From contig JBLNCE010000085.1 of the NCBI GenBank assembly GCA_050260415.1, positions 71,514 through 135,513 on the forward strand: 64,000 nucleotides of DNA, in the 5' to 3' direction. This DNA comes from JBLNCE01 sp050260415 (GTDB taxonomy: Bacteria > Bacillota > UBA4882 > JAAYXC01). The notes under the pieces are model-generated. The model made no database searches. It was given only the letters and a program-made list of their open reading frames with translations, and was not told the DNA's origin. Shown piece after piece: positions 25,637-33,864 of the stretch. A program made the translations under genes and the position numbers. How positions within the stretch are numbered: position 1 is the stretch's first letter; each line of letters begins with the position of its first letter.

Positions 25637-26107
25637 ATGGGTCTCGTTGAACAACGGCTCAAGGATCTGGGCTTTGCACTGCCACCGCTCCGTCCGTACG
25701 TCGCGGACTACGTACCGGCGAAAATGGTCGGGGACTTGGTCTTTTGTTCGGGCCACGGTCCCACCGCGAACGGCCAGCCGGTGTTCCGGGGGCGCGTCGG
25801 CCGCGAGATAACGCTGAAGCAGGCCGTCAAAGCCGCGGAACTGGCCACCCTCAACTGCCTGGCGACCATCAAAAGCCTCATCGAAGATCTCGATCGGGTG
25901 GCGGAAGTGGTGAAGGTTACTGGTTTCGTGAATTCAGCGGAGGACTTTTTCGTCCACTCCGACGTCCTCAATGGTTGCTCACGCTTGCTGGTGCAAGTTT
26001 TTGGCGAGGAAAGGGGAAAACACGCCCGTACAACGATTGGGACGAGCAATTTGGTGAACAATCTGCCGGTCATCATTGACATGATCGTTCAGGTACGACA
26101 AGGCTGA
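25637..26107 (+). CDS. RidA/YjgF-family enamine/imine deaminase, copy 1
   Basis: A 156-residue RidA-superfamily protein (atypical longer branch, YjgF-like). It has LVFCSGHGPT near residue 35, LATIKSLIEDLDRVAEVVKVTGFVNSAEDF in the middle, and KHARTTIGTSNL, where the conserved arginine binds the carboxylate of the imine substrate. RidA enzymes hydrolyse reactive 2-imino acids made by PLP lyases, releasing ammonia and the keto acid. A second copy is encoded at 33389-33859 at the end of the same island. ATG at 25637 has GCCGGAGG upstream. Confidence 0.88.
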   Translation: MGLVEQRLKDLGFALPPLRPYVADYVPAKMVGDLVFCSGHGPTANGQPVFRGRVGREITLKQAVKAAELATLNCLATIKSLIEDLDRVAEVVKVTGFVNSAEDFFVHSDVLNGCSRLLVQVFGEERGKHARTTIGTSNLVNNLPVIIDMIVQVRQG

Positions 26108-26201
26108 CCGTCAAAACTGCCGGCCGGGAGGTGAACTGACAACCACAATAGAGGCGTGGAAAGGATCGTCTAAAGAAAATCAAGACAAGGAGGAGACAGT
26201 G

Positions 26202-27485
26202 GTGAAGAAGTCTTGTTTAGTCGGCGTCCTGGCCATCGCAGTAATACTCCTGAGTTCAATCGGGCCGATGGCGGCTCCGGTCACGATCGAAGTCTGGCAT
26301 AAGTGGAATCCCGGTGAGCCCGTCGGCGAATGGCTCACAAAAGCGACGGCCGCATTCGAAAAGGCAAACCCCGATATCAAGGTCAACTTGCTAGGACAGG
26401 GACGTCAGCTTATTAACAAGGTCCGTCCCCGGTTCATTGAGGGCAATCCCCCGGATATAATCGAGACGTACTTCCCCAATGTTTATAAACTGTACAAAGA
26501 AGGTCTGCTTGCCGAACTCGACGGCTATATGAACACCAGAGCCGAAGGCAAGATCGTCGCCAAATGGAAGGATACGTTCATTCCCCAAGTATATACGGGA
26601 CAGATGATCGGCGGCAAGATGTACATGGTGCCGATCTTCTACGATACCAGCAGTTTCTTCTATAACGTGAGCATCTTCAAGAAATACAAGATCAATGTGC
26701 CGAAGACATGGAACGATTTTTTGAAAGCCTGCGAGACACTCAAGAAGAACGGTGTGGAACCAATCGCGGTGGACGGTGGAAACTCCGCCTATAACGGCTG
26801 GTGGTTCGTTCAGACAAGCACAAGGCTCCTCGGGGCGGACTATGTGCGGGATACGGCCCTCAATAAACCCGGCACCAGTTGGACAAACCCCGGCTACCTG
26901 GATGCGGCCAAGAAGGTACAGTATGTTGCCCAGAATTACTTCATGAAAGGGTTCCAAGGGTCCGCCTTCCCGGCGGCGCAGATCGATTGGGCCACCTCAA
27001 AGACGGCCATGATGTTCAACGCCTCCTGGTTGCCCAACGAGATGCGCAATACCCTGCCGGCGGACTACCAAATGGGAGAGTTCCTCTTCCCGCAAATTCC
27101 CGGTGGTAAAGGCGATCAAACCGTTGTCGAGCTTTGGTCCAACGGTTATGCCATCCCGAAGGACGCCAAACACAAGGATGAAGCCGCACAGTACCTGAAG
27201 TTCATCACGAGCAGGGAAATGGCCGCGGACATGCTCAAGCACACCGACGTGCTGTCTAGTATCAAAGGAACCCCCGTACCCGTCCGTCTGAAAGACGTGC
27301 CGAGACTCATCGCGAATGCGAAGTCCACCACGGATCTAAGGTCGGGGATCACCACCATGGCCCCTGAATGGGAGATCCAGGTTTTCCAACCACTCAATGA
27401 TAAACTGCTCTTTGGCACCATCACGCCCGAGGAGTTCATCGAGAAGCTGGACGCCGCGCACAAGCGTTTTTACGAGAAAAAGTAA
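26202..27485 (+). CDS. ABC sugar transporter substrate-binding protein
   Basis: A 427-residue extracellular solute-binding protein of family 1 (MalE/UgpB type). The first 26 residues are a signal peptide (KKSCLVGVLAIAVILLSSIGPMAA) without a lipobox cysteine. The mature part begins VTIEVWHKWNPGEP and has NPDIKVNLLGQGRQL, PPDIIETYFPN, and the late AAQYLKFITSREMAADML region typical of the family. I start it at the GTG at 26202, 8 bases after AGGAGG; the tandem GTG at 26199 is closer. It is followed by two permease genes. The ligand is probably a carbohydrate or modified sugar. Confidence 0.92.
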   Translation: MKKSCLVGVLAIAVILLSSIGPMAAPVTIEVWHKWNPGEPVGEWLTKATAAFEKANPDIKVNLLGQGRQLINKVRPRFIEGNPPDIIETYFPNVYKLYKEGLLAELDGYMNTRAEGKIVAKWKDTFIPQVYTGQMIGGKMYMVPIFYDTSSFFYNVSIFKKYKINVPKTWNDFLKACETLKKNGVEPIAVDGGNSAYNGWWFVQTSTRLLGADYVRDTALNKPGTSWTNPGYLDAAKKVQYVAQNYFMKGFQGSAFPAAQIDWATSKTAMMFNASWLPNEMRNTLPADYQMGEFLFPQIPGGKGDQTVVELWSNGYAIPKDAKHKDEAAQYLKFITSREMAADMLKHTDVLSSIKGTPVPVRLKDVPRLIANAKSTTDLRSGITTMAPEWEIQVFQPLNDKLLFGTITPEEFIEKLDAAHKRFYEKK

Positions 27486-27511
27486 GTGGTCCAGACCGGG
27501 ACGTTGATACG

Positions 27512-27547
27512 CCAGATCCGGCCTGGTTATGGCCGGGCCGGGTCTGG
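27512..27547 (+). promoter_or_regulatory. Intercistronic hairpin between binding-protein and permease genes
   Basis: CCGGCC (27518-27523) pairs with GGCCGG (27531-27536) around TGGTTAT, and the flanking CCAGA/TCTGG can extend the stem. No T-run follows. Such hairpins often protect the binding-protein mRNA so that it is made in excess of the permeases; that role here is inferred. Confidence 0.5.
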
Positions 27548-27579
27548 CCGGTCGTTTACCCCAGAAAGGAGGAATATGG

Positions 27580-28479
27580 GTGAAAAGACGCGTTAGGTTA
27601 GCGATCCCATTCCTGCTCCCAGCCGTCCTCCTCTATGGCTTATTCTTCATCTATCCAGGACTTAAGGCGTTCTATGTCAGCCTGCATGAGTGGAGCGGTT
27701 TTACCGCAAACATGAAGTACGTTGGCGTGTCCAATTTCAAGGAATTGTTCTATGACGAGATTTTCCGCGGCGCGCTCAAGAACAATATCTTCCTGGTAAT
27801 CATCGGTGGCATCCTGATAATAGTACTGGCGTTGTTTTTTGCCAACCTTATCAAGCAGAGTAGGCCTCGCACGGAAAAGCTCAAGACCACGGCCATCTTC
27901 ATGCCGCATCTATTCAATACCGTCAGTGTGTCCATTTTATGGATCTTCATCTACAATCCGCGCTGGGGGTTGCTCAATGGTATCTTAGACGCCGTTGGAC
28001 TCGGGGGTCTTGCCCGGCCCTGGCTCGGCGACCCGAAGACGATCATGTGGGCCATCCTCTTGCCGTTACTCTGGTGGAGCGTGGGATTCTACATGCTGAT
28101 CCTGAAGGCGAGCATGGACAGAATCCCCTATACCTTTTTTGAGGCGGCGCAGATAGACGGGGCCAGCAAGTGGCAGATGTTCAGGCGCTTAACCCTGCCG
28201 CTAATCAGCGATGTGGTGCTCATCTGTGCCGTTTTATGGACGGTATCGGCCCTCAAGCAATTCGGATTGGTTTTTTCCATGACGGGTGGAGGGCCATCCA
28301 ACGCATCACAGCTTATTGCGGTGTACCTTTTCGAAACCGCCTTCGAGGCGCCCGGCGGCCAAGGATCCATTCTCCGCATGGGCTACGCTACCGCGATGGC
28401 CGTCGTCTTGTTCTTCTTCGTGGTGGCCTTCTCCGTGATCCAACTGCTCCTGAGGCGGCGCGAGTCTTATGAGTATTGA
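27580..28479 (+). CDS. ABC sugar transporter permease 1 (MalF/UgpA type)
   Basis: A 299-residue permease with six hydrophobic segments, starting RLAIPFLLPAVLLYGLFFIYPGL, which is the standard first helix of MalF/UgpA-type subunits. The EAA loop that docks the ATPase is FFEAAQIDGASKWQMFRRLTLPL near residue 187. GTG at 27580 has AAAGGAGG about 9 bases upstream. It forms the membrane channel with the next gene. No ATPase gene lies nearby, so the complex probably uses a shared MsmX-like ATPase encoded elsewhere. Confidence 0.92.
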   Translation: MKRRVRLAIPFLLPAVLLYGLFFIYPGLKAFYVSLHEWSGFTANMKYVGVSNFKELFYDEIFRGALKNNIFLVIIGGILIIVLALFFANLIKQSRPRTEKLKTTAIFMPHLFNTVSVSILWIFIYNPRWGLLNGILDAVGLGGLARPWLGDPKTIMWAILLPLLWWSVGFYMLILKASMDRIPYTFFEAAQIDGASKWQMFRRLTLPLISDVVLICAVLWTVSALKQFGLVFSMTGGGPSNASQLIAVYLFETAFEAPGGQGSILRMGYATAMAVVLFFFVVAFSVIQLLLRRRESYEY

Positions 28480-28488
28480 GGTGGCGCA

Positions 28489-29343
28489 ATGAGAAGGATC
28501 TTGAGACGCATCACCTGCATCAGCCCTTCCGCCACGGCGGGGAATTTCATTCTCTGGTCCTGGATCGGCATGACGGTTTTTTCAATGTTGTGGGTCGTCA
28601 TGACTTCCCTCAAAACAAACGGCGAGTTCTTTCAGAGCGTCTGGGCCCTGCCGAAGGTCGCGCAGTTCGCCAACTATGTAAGGGCTTGGAGAGTGGTCAG
28701 GCTCCAGGATTATTTCTTCAACAGCGTGACGATCACAATCGCTACAACGATTTTAACCCTACTCGTATCGGCCATGGCCGCCTATGCGTTATCCAGATTC
28801 GCTTTCCGGGGGGGGCGCTTGCTTCTCCTGGTTTTCCTGGCCGGCATGGGGATTCCGCACCAATTGCTCCTGATACCGCTCTATTTCCTCTTGCAGGATC
28901 TGAAGCTGATCAATAGTCTCCCCGGTCTTGGCTTGGTCTATATCGCTACCTCCATTTCCTTTTCGATCTTTGTCCTGCACGGCTTTTTTGCCTCCTTGCC
29001 ATCGGAGATAGAGGAGGCGGCGGAGATCGACGGCTGCAACGCCTGGGGCGTGTTCTGGAAAGTGGCGATACCCCTTGCCGCGCCGGGCATGCTGACGGTC
29101 GGGATCCTGAACGCTTTGGGCACCTGGAATGAGTATATGCTGGCGATGACCTTCATCAGGGACCGCAATCTCTATACGTTACCGGTCGGTCTTTATGGCA
29201 TGCAGGTAACGATGCAGTACACCGCGGATTGGACGGCCTTGTTCGCCGGGTTCATCATCTCCATCATTCCGTCTTTGCTGATCTACGTGACGATGCAACG
29301 CTACATCACGGCTGGACTTACGATGGGCGCCCTCAAGGAATGA
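28489..29343 (+). CDS. ABC sugar transporter permease 2 (MalG/UgpE type)
   Basis: A 284-residue permease. The N-terminus has the first helix (FILWSWIGMTVFSMLWVVMTSLK) followed by NGEFFQSVWALPK, as in MalG/UgpE subunits. The EAA loop is IEEAAEIDGCNAWGVFWKVAIPLAAPG near residue 175. GAGGTGG lies 5 bases before the ATG at 28489. It is 9 bases after permease 1 and completes the importer with the binding protein. Confidence 0.92.
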   Translation: MRRILRRITCISPSATAGNFILWSWIGMTVFSMLWVVMTSLKTNGEFFQSVWALPKVAQFANYVRAWRVVRLQDYFFNSVTITIATTILTLLVSAMAAYALSRFAFRGGRLLLLVFLAGMGIPHQLLLIPLYFLLQDLKLINSLPGLGLVYIATSISFSIFVLHGFFASLPSEIEEAAEIDGCNAWGVFWKVAIPLAAPGMLTVGILNALGTWNEYMLAMTFIRDRNLYTLPVGLYGMQVTMQYTADWTALFAGFIISIIPSLLIYVTMQRYITAGLTMGALKE

Positions 29344-29386
29344 ACCGGCGTAATCTCGGTTGATGTGAGGGAGAATAAAGATAAAA

Positions 29387-30172
29387 ATGCGTTTAGCGGG
29401 AAAAGTGGCCGTGGTAACCGGCGGCGCGCAAGGCATTGGGCTGCATACAGCCGCTTTGTTTGCACGCGAGGGCGCCGTGGTCTATCTGGTTGACATCGAT
29501 CGGGAAGCCGGGAGCGGTGCGGCGGAAGCGCTGCGGGACGAAGGCCTGGATGTCCGGTTCGTGCCGGCCGATGTCGCACGGGAAGAAGATCTAGCTGACC
29601 TTTACGCCAGGGTGGAAACAGACCACCAGGGCCTCGATGTTGTGGTTAACAACGCGGGCTTGGAAATAAGACGCGGTGTGCTTGACGCATCCTTGGCTGA
29701 ATGGGAGAGATGCCTGGCGGTCAATCTCAAGGGCGTTTGGCTGGCCGCCAAGCTCGCCGTGCCCTTGATGCAAAAAAGGGGCGGCGGGTCGATCGTCAAT
29801 ATTTCCTCGATGCATGGGATCCAGACCTCGATCGGGAGTTTCCCTTACGCCACGACAAAATCCGCCGTAATCGGTCTTACCAGGAACATGGCGGTGGATT
29901 TCGGCCGGTATGGGATCAGAGCCAACGTCATCTGCCCCGGACTGGTCGAGACGAGGATGTCGGAGGCTTGGATCAGACATCTCAAGACCACCGGTAAATG
30001 GCAGGGACTTCTCGCGACGCATCCACTTGGCAGGCCCGGCGCGCCGGAAGAGATCGCCAGGGTGGCCTTGTTCTTCGCCTCTGGGGACGCCTCTTTCGTG
30101 ACCGGGGCTTGCCTTTTCGCTGATGGCGGACATCATGCCGTGATTTGGAACTATGCCGAGGAAGATAAATAA
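29387..30172 (+). CDS. Short-chain dehydrogenase/reductase
   Basis: A 261-residue classical SDR that oxidises or reduces a hydroxyl/carbonyl with NAD(P). The Rossmann start is GKVAVVTGGAQGIG (residues 5-18), with D after YLVDIDREAG suggesting NAD preference. NNAGLEIRRG follows, and the catalytic triad is in SSMHGIQTSIGSFPYATTK (Ser, Tyr-x3-Lys). The end RPGAPEEIARVALFFASGDASFVTG is typical. It follows the importer genes and probably acts on the imported sugar or sugar acid. ATG at 29387. Confidence 0.92.
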   Translation: MRLAGKVAVVTGGAQGIGLHTAALFAREGAVVYLVDIDREAGSGAAEALRDEGLDVRFVPADVAREEDLADLYARVETDHQGLDVVVNNAGLEIRRGVLDASLAEWERCLAVNLKGVWLAAKLAVPLMQKRGGGSIVNISSMHGIQTSIGSFPYATTKSAVIGLTRNMAVDFGRYGIRANVICPGLVETRMSEAWIRHLKTTGKWQGLLATHPLGRPGAPEEIARVALFFASGDASFVTGACLFADGGHHAVIWNYAEEDK

Positions 30173-30195
30173 CAGGCTAAAAAGGAGTAAATCTG

Positions 30196-31578
30196 ATGGG
30201 CACACTACGCGTAGGTTTGGCGAAGGTGGACCTCACCCCGCCGTTGCCTGTGCTCCTGGATGGTTACCCGCACAGGGATCCGGCCGTGGATATCAACGAT
30301 CCCATCTACGCGAGGTCCGTGGTCTTGGACGATGGTAAAATCAAGGCTTGCCATGTTTGTCTTGACCTTTGCTTTGTCACCGCGGAACAGGTCAAGGAGA
30401 TCAAGCGGGAAATCGAGCAAGAAACGGGGATCAAGGAAGCGAACGTTACAATCTCGGTCACGCACAACCATAGCGCGCCGCAAATCGCCGGTGGTTTCGG
30501 TCTGCATCATATCAAACGGAAGATTGAGGCCAGCCCCTTCAATCATGAGTACGCGGCGATGGTCAACAGGTTGGCGGCCGCCTCGTCTATCATGGCGCAC
30601 GCCCGTCTGGCCCCTGCCAAAGTAGGATTCGGACGGGGCAGCCTGGAGGGGATCTCCGGCAACAGGCGGATCTACGTCAACGGCGAGATGCGCATGTATG
30701 GCATCAAGGGTGATTGGCATAGTTATGCCCCCGAAGCTTACCCCGACTATTCACCCCACCCGATCGACCCTGACGTCGGGGTGGTGCGATTCGATACGCT
30801 CGAAGGCGATCCCCTGGGAGTGGTCTTTAATTTCACCGCGCATGCGCTGGCGGCCGGTCCATCGAACAGGATAAGCGGCGACTACCCGGCAGCGGCTTGC
30901 CGAACCATTGAGCGTCTTTACCCGGGTATTACCCCGCTTTTTCTCCAGGGCGCCTGCGGCAATGTCCATCCAAGGCTCAATGGGCGGGAGCGTTCGTACG
31001 AAGAGGCGGCTCGCAAAGGCCGGATCCTCGCCTACGAAACGATGCAGACCTTTGAGACGTTGGATCTGAGCGAAGAAGCGGACATGCGGGTCGTCGCGAG
31101 ACGAATCGAGCTTCCGTACCGGCAGCCCAAGCCCGACTTGGTGGTACTCAGGGAAAGTCTTGCGCGGTCGCGCGCGCAACTTGACGGCGCCGTGCCGGAC
31201 AGCAAGGAATTCCATAAGGCGGCCATCACCCACATCAATGCGTACCGGGATTTGAAGCAATGGGAGTATGTCGAAGGTTCCGGACGGATGGGTGAGGAAT
31301 CCCTCGTACAGGTGTGGGCCATCAACGATTGCGCCATCGTCTTCGTACCGGGTGAGGTCTTCGTCGAACTCGGGCTGGAGATCAAACAGCGGGCCCCGCA
31401 GAAGCTGGTGCTCGTCGCGGCGTATTCCCATGGACTCAGGCATTACATCCCGGTACGCAAGGCTTACGACGAAGGCGGTTATGAATCCACGTACGGGACC
31501 GTTTTTGCGCCGGAGGCTGGTGAAAGAATCGTCGCCGCCGCTCTCGATCTGCTCGATGAGGTGCGGCATCCGGAGTGA
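30196..31578 (+). CDS. Neutral ceramidase-like hydrolase, single domain, no signal peptide
   Basis: A 460-residue protein related to the catalytic part of neutral/alkaline ceramidases (PF04734). It starts VGLAKVDLTPP, has the zinc-binding SVTHNHSAP near residue 95, FNFTAHALAAGPSNRISGDYP near 210 with a further conserved histidine, and LQGACGNVHP near 250. Late marks are VPGEVFVELG and the block SHGLRHYIPVRKAYDEGGYE. True ceramidases are secreted and longer; this one has no signal peptide. Bacterial homologues in sugar clusters are of unknown function. ATG at 30196 follows AAAAAGGAG. The stop overlaps the next gene's GTG alternative. Confidence 0.78.
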   Translation: MGTLRVGLAKVDLTPPLPVLLDGYPHRDPAVDINDPIYARSVVLDDGKIKACHVCLDLCFVTAEQVKEIKREIEQETGIKEANVTISVTHNHSAPQIAGGFGLHHIKRKIEASPFNHEYAAMVNRLAAASSIMAHARLAPAKVGFGRGSLEGISGNRRIYVNGEMRMYGIKGDWHSYAPEAYPDYSPHPIDPDVGVVRFDTLEGDPLGVVFNFTAHALAAGPSNRISGDYPAAACRTIERLYPGITPLFLQGACGNVHPRLNGRERSYEEAARKGRILAYETMQTFETLDLSEEADMRVVARRIELPYRQPKPDLVVLRESLARSRAQLDGAVPDSKEFHKAAITHINAYRDLKQWEYVEGSGRMGEESLVQVWAINDCAIVFVPGEVFVELGLEIKQRAPQKLVLVAAYSHGLRHYIPVRKAYDEGGYESTYGTVFAPEAGERIVAAALDLLDEVRHPE

Positions 31579-31583
31579 CTACG

Positions 31584-32726
31584 ATGGCGGAAGGATTTCG
31601 CGAAAGATATGGATTGCGGACAATTATCAACCTGGCCGGGCCGGCGACACCCATTGGCGCCGCCCCTGCAAGACCTGATGTGATCCAGGCTGCGGCGGAG
31701 GCGCTCGCCCTGAACGTGGAGATGGATGCACTCCAGCGCGTGGCGGGGCGGCTTATCGCGCAGGCAAGCGGGGCCGAATCAGGTTGCGTTACCGCTTGCG
31801 CCGCCGCCGGCATCGCGCTATGCATCGCGGCTGCTATGACCGGTGAGAACCCGGCCGACGTGGAGCAATTGCCCGACACCACCGGTCTGAAGGACAGGAT
31901 CGTCATCCAAAAGGGGCATGCCATCAATGTGGGGGGGGTGTCCCTGACCCAACTGGTGAGGTTGACCGGCGCGCAGCCTATCGAGGTCGGCGGAGCCGCG
32001 ACGGCCGGGATTCACCACTTGGAAACAGCCATCGACGGGAGGACCGCCGCGGTTGTCTACATAATCGCCCAGTCCACGCAACGGCCGGGCCTCATTCCGG
32101 TAGGCGTCGTCACGGAAGTCGCGCGGCGCAAAGGTATACCGGTCATCGTCGATGCGGCGGCCGAACTCGACCTTAAGCAATACATCGAGGCCGGCGCCGA
32201 TCTCGTCATCTACAGCGCCCACAAGTTTTTGGGAGGGGCGACCGCCGGGATCGTCTGCGGCCGTGCCGAGCTGGTGCGTGCCGTCCGTGCGCAGGAGCAC
32301 GGGATTGGCCGGACGATGAAGGTCGGCAAAGAAGGGATTGCCGGGGTCATCGCGGCCATGGAAGCCTACGCGCATGGAGAGTATGGCCACCTCAGAGAGC
32401 AGGTGAGGGCCAAAGCAGAGGAACTCTCCCGGACGCTGGCGGGGTTGACGGGAATAACGGCATGCGCCGAGTCTGACGAGGGATGTTACCCGTCCGAGCG
32501 GGTACATGTGCGCATCGATCCACGCGTAGTGAGATTATCGGCGACCGAATTGGCCGGAAAACTGGATGAAGGACCGTTATCGATCAAAATCCGTCAAAGT
32601 TTTGATCTTGCGGGGCAGGGACACCTCATTCTGGATCCAATCTTCTTCGAGCCCCGTGACGGGGCGTTTGTGCGGCATAGACTGGCCGAAATCCTTGCGG
32701 AGGGCATCCGATCGAACGTTCCCTGA
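31584..32726 (+). CDS. SelA-fold PLP-dependent enzyme (DgaE-like lyase)
   Basis: A 380-residue fold-type I PLP enzyme of the SelA/DgaE branch, not a true selenocysteine synthase. It begins RYGLRTIINLAGPATPIG, has SGAESGCVTACAAAGIALCIAAAM around the cofactor phosphate site, PVIVDAAAELDL for the aspartate that pairs with the pyridine nitrogen, and the Schiff-base lysine in IYSAHKFLGGATAG near residue 218. Related enzymes release ammonia or water from amino-sugar acids such as D-glucosaminate-6-phosphate. ATG at 31584 has GGAG 8 bases upstream; GTG at 31575 overlapping the previous stop is an alternative. It would feed imino products to RidA. Confidence 0.82.
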   Translation: MAEGFRERYGLRTIINLAGPATPIGAAPARPDVIQAAAEALALNVEMDALQRVAGRLIAQASGAESGCVTACAAAGIALCIAAAMTGENPADVEQLPDTTGLKDRIVIQKGHAINVGGVSLTQLVRLTGAQPIEVGGAATAGIHHLETAIDGRTAAVVYIIAQSTQRPGLIPVGVVTEVARRKGIPVIVDAAAELDLKQYIEAGADLVIYSAHKFLGGATAGIVCGRAELVRAVRAQEHGIGRTMKVGKEGIAGVIAAMEAYAHGEYGHLREQVRAKAEELSRTLAGLTGITACAESDEGCYPSERVHVRIDPRVVRLSATELAGKLDEGPLSIKIRQSFDLAGQGHLILDPIFFEPRDGAFVRHRLAEILAEGIRSNVP

Positions 32727-32852
32727 GTCGCGTTCGCAGTGGTGGTTCCTCGCGTAAACGGTTGGGCGGCGAACCTGATTAGCCGTTATGCGGGTTCCGC
32801 CGACAACAAAATGGCAATTTGTGAGCAATAGCCGAGTTGGGGGGTAGTAGGT

Positions 32853-33356
32853 GTGGAAGCAATCCTCAGCCGCAGGAGCATACGAAAATACTCCCGCGCC
32901 GATGTTCCGGACGATCTGGTGCGTGAATTGCTGGCGGCCGCGATGAGCGCTCCTTCGGCCGGAAACGAGCAACCCTGGCATTTCGTTGTCATCAGAGATC
33001 GGCCGACGTTGGTAAAGATACCGGAAATACACCCATATGCCGGGATGATCCGCGAGGCGCCCGTGGCCATCCTTGTTTGCGGCGACCTCGAAACGACGAA
33101 GTTTGACGGCCAGTATTGGGTGCAAGATTGCGCGGCGGCGACGGAAAATCTGCTCATCGCGGTGCAGTCCAAAGGGCTTGGGGCGGTATGGCTGGGAGTT
33201 TTTCCACTTGCCGAGCGTGTGCAAGGTTTACAGGAGTTGCTCGGTATCCCGCAGCACGTTGTGCCTTTTGCTCTGGTTCCGGTCGGTTACCCGGCGGAAC
33301 GGAAACCGCCGGCAAACCGCTATGATGAGGCAAGAGTCCACCAGAATCGTTGGTAA
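32853..33356 (+). CDS. Nitroreductase-family flavoprotein
   Basis: A 167-residue FMN-dependent nitroreductase-fold protein. The FMN phosphate motif is SRRSIRKYS at the N-terminus, followed by SAPSAGNEQPWHFVVIRD, then DCAAATENLLIAVQSKGLGAVWLG in the middle and PFALVPVGYPAE near the end. This short branch reduces nitro or quinone-like compounds in assays; natural substrates are mostly unknown. GTG start at 32853 with GGGGGGTAG about 8 bases upstream. It lies 126 bases after the PLP enzyme. Confidence 0.88.
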   Translation: MEAILSRRSIRKYSRADVPDDLVRELLAAAMSAPSAGNEQPWHFVVIRDRPTLVKIPEIHPYAGMIREAPVAILVCGDLETTKFDGQYWVQDCAAATENLLIAVQSKGLGAVWLGVFPLAERVQGLQELLGIPQHVVPFALVPVGYPAERKPPANRYDEARVHQNRW

Positions 33357-33388
33357 ACATAAGTTGGTAGACGGGAGGAGTCGCCATC

Positions 33389-33859
33389 ATGTCCATGGTT
33401 GATAAGAAGTTGGCGGAACTTGGGATCGAACTGCCGAAGAAACCCTTGACCGGGAAAGGAGTCGTTCCTGCTCGTCGGGAAGGAAACCTCGTCTTTCTAT
33501 CCGGCCATGGCTGCGAAAAGGAGGATGGGCAATACATCCATACAGGGAAACTTGGCGCCGGACTTACGATCGAACAAGGCTACGAAGCGGCACGCCAGTG
33601 CGGCTTACAGCTCCTGGCAAGCCTGAAGAACTACCTCGGAGATCTCGATCGGGTAACCAGGATTATCAAGGTAACCGGATTTGTGAACAGCGCCCCCGAT
33701 TTCTACAAGCAGCCCGCGGTCATGCACGGGTGTTCGGACCTGCTGGTGGATCTCTTCGGAGAACGGGGCCAGCATGCCCGATCGGCGATCGGTGTGGCGG
33801 CCTTGCCGAATAATATGGCGGTTGAGGTCGAGATGATCGTGGCGGTCAAGGATGAGTGA
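33389..33859 (+). CDS. RidA/YjgF-family protein, copy 2
   Basis: A 156-residue paralogue of the RidA protein at 25637-26107, of the same length. Shared blocks are NLVFLSGHG, LGDLDRVTRIIKVTGFVNSAPDF and QHARSAIGVAALPNNMAVEVEMI. The substrate arginine is in HARSAIG. Having two copies at the two ends of the catabolic island suggests that imine hydrolysis matters for the pathway. ATG at 33389 follows GGGAGGAG; an in-frame ATG at 33395 is possible. Confidence 0.88.
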   Translation: MSMVDKKLAELGIELPKKPLTGKGVVPARREGNLVFLSGHGCEKEDGQYIHTGKLGAGLTIEQGYEAARQCGLQLLASLKNYLGDLDRVTRIIKVTGFVNSAPDFYKQPAVMHGCSDLLVDLFGERGQHARSAIGVAALPNNMAVEVEMIVAVKDE

Positions 33860-33864
33860 ATGCG

